DNA of 64,000 nt from Salinimicrobium sp963709775 (lineage in GTDB: Bacteria > Bacteroidota > Bacteroidia > Flavobacteriales > Flavobacteriaceae), in NCBI GenBank assembly GCA_963709775.1, contig CAVPXS010000017.1:467002-531001 (forward strand). Reading direction: 5' to 3'. This document shows, one piece after another, positions 16,813 to 24,625 of the stretch. The translations under genes were made by a program, and so were the position numbers. Every line of letters begins with the position of its first letter. Position 1 is the stretch's first letter. The notes below the pieces were generated by a model that was not told the DNA's origin, made no database searches, and worked only from the letters and a program-made list of their open reading frames with translations.

Positions 16813-17067
16813 TTGATAAAATCAAAAAATATATCTGATAAGAAATTGAAGTTAGCAACAAAAATCCTGATTTCTATTTCTGTATTATTTGTGATGCTCC
16901 CTTATACAACTTTATTTGGATTGCCATTTTATATAATCGGGTTGATCTTGTTGTGGAATTCAAATCTGACCAAAAAGCTTAAATGGAAATGGACATTTGT
17001 TCCATTATTAATTGTTGGACTGATTTATATTATAATCGCATTAATTATTTACATTTTTAAGCTGTAA
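16813..17067 (+). CDS. Small membrane protein (84 aa)
   Basis: An 84-residue protein with TTG as the only plausible start, a basic N-terminus (KSKNISDKKLKLATK), two to three hydrophobic segments (about 17-50 and 62-82) and a KKLKWKW turn between them. No family recognised. The 88 bases between its stop and the closing core hold no further gene. Confidence 0.55.
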   Translation: MIKSKNISDKKLKLATKILISISVLFVMLPYTTLFGLPFYIIGLILLWNSNLTKKLKWKWTFVPLLIVGLIYIIIALIIYIFKL

Positions 17068-17154
17068 AGTATTGGCATTTGAGAATAAAAAGTAACAGCA
17101 TAAGAAATTAGAAAAATCCGATTCAGATTTACTCAAAGGAAACAAAAAAACGTT

Positions 17155-17283
17155 TTACAACAACGTATAAAAACAATGCTAAAGCCAGTCTCAAATCGAA
17201 GCTCCGTGCTCGCTTGCTTTGCGGATTGTCCTGCGGACAATCACGCTCGCCCGCTCGCACTGTTTTTATACGAGACGTTGCAA
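17155..17283 (+). repeat. attC-like site 20, type A1b
   Basis: Closing core CGTTTTACAAC pairs with GTTGTAAAACATT at 16787. The loop differs from A1 in its flanks: GCTTTGCG before the hairpin and ACGCTCGCCCGCTCGC after it. Confidence 0.87.
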
Positions 17284-17619
17284 AAAATGCCGCTGACAAA
17301 CAAAACGCAGAGAAAATTAAAAAATAACTCGGATAAAAAACAGACTTTTAAAATGCCTTTTTGGAAGGAAAGATAAATTGAGTTAAAAAAGATAAATGGC
17401 GACGGACTTCTCACTCAAACGGAGAAAAAAAGAAACGTGAAAAATATCATTTTAGAGAAGTAAGATAAATTCGGTTTCAAAGAATAATTTTCAAGGGATT
17501 TTCTCACTCAGAAGGAGAAAAAACGGAGAAAAATTTGGCTTTTTTAAGAGGTAAGGAAATTTATAATTTTAAATAAATCACAGCGGACTCGATTAATATA
17601 AGGAAAAAGACATATTAGT
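17278..17619 (+). other. Non-coding 5' part of a cassette with repeated motifs
   Basis: The first 340 bp of this cassette carry only a 29-codon ORF (17287-17376) that I do not believe. They contain three diverged modules also seen elsewhere in the array: GGACTTCTCACTCAAACGG, ATATCATTTTAGAGAAGTAAG and TTTCTCACTCAGAAGGAG. The cassette opens GTTGCAAAAAATGCCGCTGAC, an opening shared with the cassettes at 12206, 23558 and 34829. Confidence 0.5.
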
Positions 17620-17742
17620 ATGAACAAAAAGAAAGTCAAGCTTTTCAATATAGTTGCAATTATTGCTCTAATTATTTTATTAATAATATTCTTGGACTGG
17701 ACACTTGAACACGCAATACACGGATGGAAGAATCCAATGTAG
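17620..17742 (+). CDS. Small single-TM protein (40 aa)
   Basis: A 40-codon ORF with a lysine-rich N-terminus (MNKKKVKLFN), one clear hydrophobic helix (residues 11-25) and the tail DWTLEHAIHGWKNPM. The charge pattern is that of a real small membrane protein, and the ATG follows an A-rich leader. Not recognised beyond this. Confidence 0.5.
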   Translation: MNKKKVKLFNIVAIIALIILLIIFLDWTLEHAIHGWKNPM

Positions 17743-17834
17743 CTTTTTTATAAAATACTGGCAACTGGACCAAAAACACCTCAAAAAGAAAACGGAGAGC
17801 AACAGGGGGGCTCACTCAGGTGGGCGGCAATATT

Positions 17835-17965
17835 TTGCAACAATGTATAAAAACAATGCTATCTTAGTTCTCGAATCGAAAGTCGGTGTGTACTTGCTGC
17901 GTCTGATTTTCCTGCGGAAAATCAACGCTCGCCCGCTCGCACAGTTTTTATACGAGACGTTAGCC
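17835..17965 (+). repeat. attC-like site 21, mixed A2/A1b
   Basis: Closing core ATATTTTGCAAC pairs with GTTGCAAAAAATG at 17277. It has an A2 hairpin (GATTTTCC/GGAAAATC) joined to an A1b right flank (ACGCTCGCCCGCTCGC), so it looks recombinant between subtypes. Confidence 0.85.
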
Positions 17966-17978
17966 AATAGCTAAAAAA

Positions 17979-18401
17979 ATGAAATTTAAGGAAGCAAATA
18001 TTCGAGAAATGGCGGAACACCTTCTGTGCGGAAATCTTTGTTTTTTAAATACTATAACCGGTGATTTTGAGTATCATCCAGCAGAAATGGACCTTTTTCC
18101 AGACGAGGAAAATCCCTGGCAAGAAGTTATAGATAAACTCGATAATAATTGGGATGATTACATTCGGATCGAGCCAATGAATTCCAGCCAATCTTTTGCT
18201 GTAATGGAATCTTTTGCCGACCAATTGGAAGCGGACGGATTTCGCAAAAAGTTACTTGCTGCTTTAAGCCGACCAAAACCTTTCAGGAATTTTAATTATC
18301 TGATCCACGAATCAGATTTCAGACAGGAATGGTTTGACTTCCGAGAAGAAAGAAATATTGAGTGGGTAAGAGAACAGATATCTGACCGCGTGGATGAGTA
18401 A
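17979..18401 (+). CDS. UPF0158 family protein
   Basis: A 140-residue soluble acidic protein. The C-terminal half fits the UPF0158 family: RIEPMNSSQSFAVMESF, a central LLAALSRPKPFRNFN and a WFDFREERNIEWVREQI end. The family is widespread and its biochemical role is unknown. The N-terminus (GNLCFLNTITGDFEYHP) forms the usual leading strand pair. Sole gene of its cassette; starts 18 bases after the core. Confidence 0.75.
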   Translation: MKFKEANIREMAEHLLCGNLCFLNTITGDFEYHPAEMDLFPDEENPWQEVIDKLDNNWDDYIRIEPMNSSQSFAVMESFADQLEADGFRKKLLAALSRPKPFRNFNYLIHESDFRQEWFDFREERNIEWVREQISDRVDE

Positions 18402-18410
18402 AAAGCCATT

Positions 18411-18540
18411 GGCTAACACTATATAAAAACAATGCTAAAACCTGTCTCAAATCGAAACTTCGTGCTCGCTTGCAACGCCTGATTGTCCTGCGGACAATCA
18501 AGCTCGCCAGCTCGCACTGTTTTTATACGGGACGTTGTAA
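18411..18540 (+). repeat. attC-like site 22, type A1
   Basis: Closing core CATTGGCTAAC pairs with GTTAGCCAATAG at 17959. Confidence 0.87.
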
Positions 18541-18946
18541 GCCATTGCTTTACGCGGATGGGCATTTTTTGAAAGTCCTGGGCTGGTTTAATAGGGGAGT
18601 ACAGATAAGGGAAAGAAAAGGATATGACCATAGGGAACTATCCCCAAGTATGTTGCGATGAGATCGTGGAGAGTCTTTTAACTATCCAAACGTTATCACG
18701 TTACAAATACTTGTGGTTAAGGTAGTTGAAATTTTTGATATAGTCAATGGGTTCAACTAACTTAATTTTTCCCTTATCTGGACGGACCACTGATTGCGCC
18801 CACCCCTTATTCCACAATCTTTAGAACTACTTCTAAACCCAATGGAAACGGGGTACGGACTTCAAAAAATGACTTTTAAATTTCGGCCGCTTCAACCAAC
18901 AGTTCCTTTTTGGTTATCTTTTCAATCTGATAACCAAACAGCTTAC
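18535..18946 (+). ncRNA. ORF-less repeated cassette GTTGTAAGCC, copy 2 of 4
   Basis: Differs from copy 1 (9169) by only about one or two bases over roughly 410 bp (for example GGACTTCAAA for GGATCTCAAA). All three hairpins are conserved. No ORF. Confidence 0.5.
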
Positions 18947-19020
18947 AACACTATGTAAATGCAATGGCCCAAAATCATTAGCCTGAAAAGGGGCCACAGC
19001 ATTTACACGTACCGTTGCCA
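18943..19020 (+). repeat. attC-like site 23, type D
   Basis: Closing core GCTTACAAC pairs with GTTGTAAGCC at 18534. One base longer than site 13 in the loop region (AAAATC against AAATC). Confidence 0.85.
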
Positions 19021-19046
19021 TTCATTATGAAAAAGAAGAATAGATT

Positions 19047-19229
19047 ATGAAATATAAAATTGGTTTTAAATTAGATTGGTTGGAGATGATATTTGTAATA
19101 TTTACCGTATTTATTGCTGGAATGATTACTGCCAGTGATTTGAACAATAAATTTCTTTATACTGGTTTGATAATACTTTCATCAGGTGGTTTATTATTAA
19201 AAAAAAGAGTTAAGATGCCGATTAAGTAA
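19047..19229 (+). CDS. Small two-TM membrane protein (60 aa)
   Basis: A 60-residue protein with hydrophobic segments at about 11-27 and 36-51 and a basic end (KKRVKMPIK). It starts 31 bases into the cassette. The 150 bases after its stop before the attC hold no further gene. Family not recognised. Confidence 0.5.
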   Translation: MKYKIGFKLDWLEMIFVIFTVFIAGMITASDLNNKFLYTGLIILSSGGLLLKKRVKMPIK

Positions 19230-19373
19230 TAGAATCAAGAAGAGTGAAATCCCAGCGGACTGGGAGGTAGTTTGAGAAAAGATGTGGCAAAGGTTTGTAT
19301 TAATCTGTAAGCTTCTGATGACTCATTTAAAAAACCGGAACGAATTTTCATTCTAACCTTTAAAACAACGAAA

Positions 19374-19503
19374 TGGCAACAACATATAAAAACAATGCTC
19401 AAACCAGTCTTGAATCGAAACTCCGTGCTCGCTTGCAACGCCTGATTGTCCTGCGGACAATCAGGCTCGCCAGCTCGCAAAGTTTTTATACGAGACGTTA
19501 CCT
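19374..19503 (+). repeat. attC-like site 24, type A1
   Basis: Closing core GAAATGGCAAC pairs with GTTGCCATTC at 19014. The right flank is CAGGCTCGCCAGCTCGCAAAG. Confidence 0.86.
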
Positions 19504-19766
19504 CACATTATCAATTCGAAAGACAGTTATTTTTTGCCATTTTTGAGAGGTAAGGTTTCTGATAATTCCAGTCGCAGTTTACGGCTCGAAAAGTCGGTTC
19601 CTGAAAGCCATTTTTGAGACTTTTATTTGGCAACGGTTCTGGTCGATCACGACGGCGGACTTTACTCAGACGCAGGAACGGATGGTCGGTTCAAGCCGAA
19701 CGTCCAGGCAAAAATGAAAATTAACTCATAGCTGGAATGGTCACAGCGGACAAACAAACGTGAGGT
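19498..19766 (+). other. ORF-less repeated cassette TTACCTCAC, copy 4 of 6
   Basis: Body as at 1020, with the hairpin GGATGGTCGG-TTCAAG-CCGAACGTCC. It is directly followed by copy 5, so two copies lie in tandem. No ORF. Confidence 0.6.
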
Positions 19767-19892
19767 AACAACATAGAAAAACAATGCTTAATTTAGTCTC
19801 GAATCGAAACTCCGCGCTCACTTGCAACGCCTGATTGTCCTGCGGACAATCAAGCTCGCAAGCTCGCACTGTTTTTATACGGGACGTTACCT
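19763..19892 (+). repeat. attC-like site 25, type A1
   Basis: Closing core GTGAGGTAAC pairs with GTTACCTCAC at 19497. The left arm is mutated to CATAGAAAAAC. It separates the two tandem copies of the repeated ORF-less cassette. Confidence 0.86.
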
Positions 19893-20155
19893 CACATTAT
19901 CCACTCGAAAGGCAGTTATTTTTTGCCATTTTTGAGAGGTAAGTTTTTGATAATGCCAATCGCAATTTTCGGTTCGAAAAGTCTGTTCCTAAAAGCCATT
20001 TTTGGACTTCTATTTAGCAAAAGTTCCTGTCGATCACGACGGCGGACTTTACTCAGACGCAGGAAAACGGACGGTCGGTTCAAGCCTAACGTCCAGGCAA
20101 ATAGGAAAATTAACTCATAGCTGGAATGGTCACAGCGGACAAACAAACGTGAGGT
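19887..20155 (+). other. ORF-less repeated cassette TTACCTCAC, copy 5 of 6
   Basis: Body as at 1020. It carries small deletions relative to copy 4 (GGTAAGTTTTTG for GGTAAGGTTTCTG; TTTGGACTTC for TTTGAGACTTT). It has the hairpin GGACGGTCGG-TTCAAG-CCTAACGTCC. No ORF. Confidence 0.6.
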
Positions 20156-20280
20156 AACAACATATAAAAACAATGCTAAAACCTGTCTCGAATCATAACT
20201 TCCGGCTCGCTTGCTCAGCGGATTGTCCTGCGGACAATCACGCTCGCCAGCTCGCACTGTTTTTATACGGGACGTTACCC
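20152..20280 (+). repeat. attC-like site 26, type A1b
   Basis: Closing core GTGAGGTAAC pairs with GTTACCTCAC at 19886. The loop flank is GCTTGCTCAGCG. Confidence 0.86.
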
Positions 20281-20299
20281 AACATTTAAAACAAACTGA

Positions 20300-20818
20300 A
20301 TGAAATTAAAATACCTTATTCTCTATCTGTTCTTGATAATAATCCAAACAAAAATAATAGGACAAGATCTGTCAATCCTGGATGAAAAGAATGGTTTCCG
20401 AGAAATAAAATTAGGTGATAAGATCAGTAACTACAATCAATTTCAACCGTACAACTCAGAGAACGCTGAATATTTTGGTGGAATTTATTATGATTATATT
20501 TTTTTCAGTAACGAATATGATTCTATTGGAGAAACAGATATTTACAGAATATTTGTCAATACCTATGAGGGCTTAATAATGCAAATTCACATAATTACAG
20601 CCAAAAATTTTGAAGTTATTGATTTATTAAACGCCGCTTACGGACCGACATCCCATAGTAGGACGGACAGGTATGTGTGGTTTACTGATAAAGTGAGATG
20701 TGATGTCATTGGCTTGAAAAATAATTGGCATATTATGTATGAGGACAGGATTTTAATCTCGAAAAAAATAGAAAAGGAAAAATCTTTAAAGCAGAGTAAA
20801 GCGTTAGACCAGTTTTAA
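20300..20818 (+). CDS. Secreted hypothetical protein
   Basis: A 172-residue protein with a signal peptide (about 1-21, ending near IIGQD). The mature part begins LSILDEKNGFREIKLGDKIS, a pattern seen in Bacteroidota secreted proteins in which a short domain opens with 'FRxIKLG'. Two such beta-rich repeats seem present (around 23-95 and 96-155). Function unknown. Sole gene of its cassette. Confidence 0.7.
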   Translation: MKLKYLILYLFLIIIQTKIIGQDLSILDEKNGFREIKLGDKISNYNQFQPYNSENAEYFGGIYYDYIFFSNEYDSIGETDIYRIFVNTYEGLIMQIHIITAKNFEVIDLLNAAYGPTSHSRTDRYVWFTDKVRCDVIGLKNNWHIMYEDRILISKKIEKEKSLKQSKALDQF

Positions 20819-20845
20819 TAGTATATCTCACCGAAGAAAAACGTT

Positions 20846-20974
20846 GGGTAACAACGTATAAAAACAATGCTCAAATCAATCTCTAATCGAAAGTCCGTGC
20901 TCGCTTGCATAGCGGATTGTCCTGCGGACAATCACGCTCGCCAGCTCGCACAGTTTTTATACGAGACGTTGGCG
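20846..20974 (+). repeat. attC-like site 27, type A1b
   Basis: Closing core GTTGGGTAAC pairs with GTTACCCAAC at 20274. The loop flank is GCTTGCATAGCG. Confidence 0.87.
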
Positions 20975-20994
20975 GGCATGCAAAATCAATTGAA

Positions 20995-21495
20995 ATGAAA
21001 ATATATGATAGATATCTTGTTTCGGATCAAACGCTAATTGATCAATTGAGCACTCAGTTTGAACAGGTAAATCGAGATAATATTAACTGGAGAATCACAT
21101 ATTTGGACAAAGAAACAGGGGATAATTGGCTATATTATTTTACTGATTCTGAACTTCACGGTGGGGGATATCCTATGATGAGCAAATTGCCATTTCCAGA
21201 AACAGACAAACTAATTGAAATTGCTCTGACCTCGGATAAAGAAGATGAAGTCTTTGCTGCTTGTCGCACACTTGTAAATAACGAAAAAATTGATAATCAG
21301 GATTTTCGAAAAACTTTAATAAACAAATTGGAATTAATTTCCGATTCAAGTCGACAGAGAAAAGTGATAAAATCAGCGGATTTGGATTCTCCGATGAATA
21401 TGAAATCTCAGTTATCAAAGTCTGCTGACCAAGTATCAAGAGACGCAGCTGATTTCCGGGCTATTGCGGAGAGGGCGAAAGGATTGCTTGAGTGA
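20995..21495 (+). CDS. Imm27-like putative immunity protein
   Basis: A 166-residue soluble protein. The motif WLYYFTDSELHGGGYP (about residues 46-61), with Ser-Glu-x-His-Gly-Gly-Gly, resembles Imm27-type immunity proteins; the helical C-terminus extends beyond the usual core. If correct, it would neutralise a polymorphic toxin whose gene is not in this cassette. ATG at 20995 is chosen; the open frame upstream runs through the attC and is not believed. The assignment is by motif resemblance only. Confidence 0.55.
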   Translation: MKIYDRYLVSDQTLIDQLSTQFEQVNRDNINWRITYLDKETGDNWLYYFTDSELHGGGYPMMSKLPFPETDKLIEIALTSDKEDEVFAACRTLVNNEKIDNQDFRKTLINKLELISDSSRQRKVIKSADLDSPMNMKSQLSKSADQVSRDAADFRAIAERAKGLLE

Positions 21496-21506
21496 AAAGC
21501 ACGACC

Positions 21507-21635
21507 CGCCAACATTATATAAAAACAATGCTTAATTTGTTCTTGAATCGAATGTCCGTGCTCACTTGCTTTGCGGATTGTCCTGCGGACAATCACGCCC
21601 GCCCGCTCGCACAGTTTTTATACGAGACGTTACCT
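21507..21635 (+). repeat. attC-like site 28, type A1b
   Basis: Closing core ACCCGCCAAC pairs with GTTGGCGGGC at 20968. The loop flanks are GCTTTGCG and ACGCCCGCCCGCTCGC. Confidence 0.87.
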
Positions 21636-21898
21636 CACATTATCCATTCGAAAGGCAGTTATTTTTTGCCATTTTTGAGAGGTAAGGTTTCTGATAATTC
21701 CAGTCGCAGTTTTCGGTCTCGAAAAGTCGGTTCCTAAAAGCCATTTTTGAGACCTTTATTTGGCAAGGGTTCTGGTCGATCACGAAGCGGACTTTACTCA
21801 GACGAGGGAACGGACGGTCGGTTCAAGCCAAACGTCCAGGTAATAATGAAAATTAACTCATAGCTGGAATGGTCACAGCGGACAAACAAACGTGAGGT
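21630..21898 (+). other. ORF-less repeated cassette TTACCTCAC, copy 6 of 6
   Basis: Body as at 1020, with the hairpin GGACGGTCGG-TTCAAG-CCAAACGTCC. It is followed by the A2 attC. No ORF. Confidence 0.6.
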
Positions 21899-22026
21899 AA
21901 CAACATATAAAAACAATGCTTATTTTAGTCTCGAATCGAATGTCTGTGCGTACTTGCTGCATCTGATTTTCCTGCGGAAAATCATCGCCGGCAATCGCCG
22001 CACTGTTTTTATACGAGACGTTGTGC
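21895..22026 (+). repeat. attC-like site 29, type A2
   Basis: Closing core GTGAGGTAAC pairs with GTTACCTCAC at 21629. Nearly identical to sites 3 and 19. Confidence 0.88.
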
Positions 22027-22042
22027 AACATTTAAAAAAACA

Positions 22043-22480
22043 ATGAAAAAAATTAACCGAATAGGCAGTATGCTACTTGACCATATAATTATGGCATCTG
22101 TAATTGCGATAGCTTCAATTCCTTTTCTAATTCTTAGCTTCTTTTTAAAGCGTTATTTTGATTTTGGATTTAATTGGATAATTGGATTTTTAATGTTTTT
22201 AGTGTACTTAAATAAAGATATTTTGAGAGCCAAAAGTCCCGCAAAAAGAATTGTCGGACTTCAAGTGGTTAATAATTCAACTGGCAGACAAGCCTCAAAA
22301 TTAAAATGCTTTATTCGTAATTTGACCTGTATTTTATGGCCAATTGAAATACTTGTAACTTTATTTTCTAAACATAGAAGAATTGGCGATTTGATTGCAA
22401 ATACAAGAGTCGTAGTTGCTGAAAAAGAACCAGTTAGTAATATTATAGCGGAAATAAAAACGTTGCACAACAACATATAA
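22043..22480 (+). CDS. RDD family membrane protein
   Basis: A 145-residue integral membrane protein of the RDD family. The N-terminal helix carries the family's Arg-Asp pattern (IGSMLLDHIIM), the middle has KSPAKRIVGLQVV and the third segment RRIGDLIANTRVVV; three to four TM helices are visible (about 12-36, 43-60 and 90-108). RDD proteins are thought to act in transport or ion homeostasis. The stop codon lies in the following attC, so the last residues (HNNI) are site-encoded, as for the 1444 gene. Confidence 0.85.
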   Translation: MKKINRIGSMLLDHIIMASVIAIASIPFLILSFFLKRYFDFGFNWIIGFLMFLVYLNKDILRAKSPAKRIVGLQVVNNSTGRQASKLKCFIRNLTCILWPIEILVTLFSKHRRIGDLIANTRVVVAEKEPVSNIIAEIKTLHNNI

Positions 22481-22593
22481 AAACAATGCTGAAACCTGTC
22501 TCGAGTCGAAGCTCTTTGCTCGCTTGCTTTGCGGATTGTCCTGCGGACAATCACACTCGCCCGCTCGCACAGTTTTTATACGGGACGTTGTAA
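22465..22593 (+). repeat. attC-like site 30, type A1b
   Basis: Closing core GTTGCACAAC pairs with GTTGTGCAAC at 22020. The left arm ACATATAA supplies the stop codon of the RDD gene. Confidence 0.88.
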
Positions 22594-22999
22594 GCCATTG
22601 CTTTACGCGGATGGGCATTTTTTGAAAGTCCTGGGCTGGTTTAATAGGGGAGTACAGATAAGGGAAAGAAAAGGATATGACCATAGGGAACTATCCCCAA
22701 GTATGTTGCGATGAGATCGTGGAGAGTCTTTTAACTATCCAAACGTTATCACGTTACAAATACTTGTGGTTAAGGTAGTTGAAATTTTTGATATAGTCAA
22801 TGGGTTCAACTAACTTAATTTTTCCCTTATCTGGACGGACCACTGATTTCGCCCACCCCTTATTCCACAATCTTTAGAACTACTTCTAAACCCAATGGAA
22901 ACGAGGTACGGACTTCAAAAAATGACTTTTAAATTTCGGCCGCTTCAACCAACAGTTCCTTTTTGGTTATCTTTTCAATCTGATAACCAAACAGCTTAC
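22588..22999 (+). ncRNA. ORF-less repeated cassette GTTGTAAGCC, copy 3 of 4
   Basis: Near-identical to copies 1 and 2 (differences include TGATTTCGCCC and AACGAGGTAC). All three hairpins intact. No ORF. Confidence 0.5.
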
Positions 23000-23073
23000 A
23001 ACACTATGTAAATGCAATGGCCCAAAATCATTAGCCTGAAAAGGGGCCACAGCATTTACACGTACCGTTGTAA
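22996..23073 (+). repeat. attC-like site 31, type D
   Basis: Closing core GCTTACAAC pairs with GTTGTAAGCC at 22587. Confidence 0.85.
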
Positions 23074-23088
23074 AACATTTAAAAAAAT

Positions 23089-23424
23089 TTGATTCTTAAA
23101 AAGTCTTTGAAAAACAATTTACTCAACAGCATAACAATTCTTTTATGTGGAGTATTAACTCTGATTCACCTTTTCGAATTTTATACAGTTGCGATAAGAA
23201 AGGAAACAGAATTTTATCCTTTTGGCGGAGAAGGACCAGTTCCATATTATTACCGCACTGCTGAACTTTACTCAATAGTCAATCTGGCTTACGGACTTAT
23301 TTTCGGATTTTTATTTTTACTTGCAATCTGGAACCTGAGAAATAAAAAATTAAAGGCTAAAACCTTATTCGGACTGACTATGGTGGCGGGTTTCATCCTA
23401 TTAATCCACAGTTGGCTCGGTTAA
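23089..23424 (+). CDS. Three-TM membrane protein (111 aa)
   Basis: A 111-residue protein with a TTG start, three hydrophobic segments (about 12-33, 58-80 and 91-107) and a short exposed loop KETEFYPFGGEGPVPYYYRT between the first two. No family recognised. TTG is used because no ATG lies before the first helix. Confidence 0.6.
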   Translation: MILKKSLKNNLLNSITILLCGVLTLIHLFEFYTVAIRKETEFYPFGGEGPVPYYYRTAELYSIVNLAYGLIFGFLFLLAIWNLRNKKLKAKTLFGLTMVAGFILLIHSWLG

Positions 23425-23432
23425 AAAACGTT

Positions 23433-23563
23433 TTACAACACTGTATAAAAAAAATGCTCAAACCTGTCTCAATTCGAAAATCCGCGCTTGCTTGCAACGC
23501 CTGATTGTCCTGCGGACAATCAAGCTCGCCAGCTCGCACTATTTTTTATACGGGACGTTGCCA
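23433..23563 (+). repeat. attC-like site 32, type A1
   Basis: Closing core CGTTTTACAAC pairs with GTTGTAAAACATT at 23067. Same closing core as sites 20 and 41 although the cargo genes differ. Confidence 0.87.
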
Positions 23564-23610
23564 AAAACACCGCTGATAAACAGGACGTAAATAATCAATT
23601 TTAAAGAGTT

Positions 23611-23808
23611 ATGAAATTTTTGCCTTACTTAAAGTATCTATTTTTAGTTGTTAGTATTATAATCTTCACCCTTTACATATTTGGCAATAATTATATAAAT
23701 AAATACACACTTGCATTTGGTTTTATTCTGATTTTCAGTGTGCCTGTTTTAAACAGATATGAAAAGCAGCGGATTTCTCACTCGGACGGAGAAAAAAAGA
23801 AGCACTAA
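23611..23808 (+). CDS. Small two-TM membrane protein (65 aa)
   Basis: A 65-residue protein with hydrophobic segments at about 8-24 and 33-48, then a charged tail (NRYEKQRISHSDGEKKKH). The tail codons overlap the recurrent CTCACTCGGACGGAG module, so the original gene may have ended earlier. No family recognised. Confidence 0.5.
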   Translation: MKFLPYLKYLFLVVSIIIFTLYIFGNNYINKYTLAFGFILIFSVPVLNRYEKQRISHSDGEKKKH

Positions 23809-23994
23809 AAATATCATTTTTGAGAGGTAAGAATATTGGCGTTTCAAAAATAAATTCAGCGGACATTCTCACTCAATTGGAGAAAAACAATCGGATATAA
23901 AAATGCCCTTTTTGAGTGGGAAGAAAATTTAAACTTTAAAAGCAACACGCAACGGATTAAAAGCGAAACGGCTCACTCGGGCGGGCGGTGCATT

Positions 23995-24125
23995 TGGCAA
24001 CAATGTATAAAAACAATGCTATCTTAGTGTCGAATCGAGAATCTGTGGGTATTTGCTGCGTCTGATTTTCCTACGGAAAATCATAGCCGTCAATCGCCGC
24101 ACTATTTTTATACTAGACGTTGTAA
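23995..24125 (+). repeat. attC-like site 33, type A2
   Basis: Closing GGCGGTGCATTTGGCAAC pairs loosely with GTTGCCAAAAACACCGC at 23557. The loop hairpin is GATTTTCC-TAC-GGAAAATC. The right end is ACTAGACGTT. Confidence 0.84.
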
Positions 24126-24532
24126 GCCATTGCTTTACGCGGATGGGCATTTTTTGAAAGTCCTGGGCTGGTTTAATAGGGGAGTACAGATAAGGGAAAG
24201 AAAAGGATATGACCATAGGGAACTATCCCCAAGTATGTTGCGATGAGATCGTGGAGAGTCTTTTAACTATCCAAACGTTATCACGTTACAAATACTTGAG
24301 GTTAAGGTAGTTGAAATTTTTGATATAGTCAATGGGTTCAACTAACTTAATTTTTCCCTTATCTGGACGGACCACTGATCGCGCCCACCCCCTTATTCCA
24401 CAATCTTTAGAACTACTTCTAAACCCAATGGAAACGGGGTACGGATCTCAAAAAATGACTTTTAAATTTCGGCCGCTTCAACCAACAGTCCCTTTTTGGT
24501 TATCTTTTCAATGTGATAACCAAACAGCTTAC
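24120..24532 (+). ncRNA. ORF-less repeated cassette GTTGTAAGCC, copy 4 of 4
   Basis: Near-identical to the other copies (ACTTGAGG, TGATCGCGCCCACCCCC, CAGTCCC and a loop change in the last hairpin). The hairpin stems are unchanged. No convincing ORF. Confidence 0.5.
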
Positions 24533-24606
24533 AACACTATGTAAATGCAATGGCCCAAAATCATTAGCCTGAAAAGGGGCCACAGCATTTACACGTACCG
24601 TTGTGG
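24529..24606 (+). repeat. attC-like site 34, type D
   Basis: Closing core GCTTACAAC pairs with GTTGTAAGCC at 24119. Confidence 0.85.
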
Positions 24607-24625
24607 TTAATATAATTCACTCAAT

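Noticed and set aside
24332..24544. 70-codon ORF in the four-copy ORF-less cassette
   Set aside because: It overlaps strong hairpins and the other near-identical copies carry small indels or base changes that do not support this frame.
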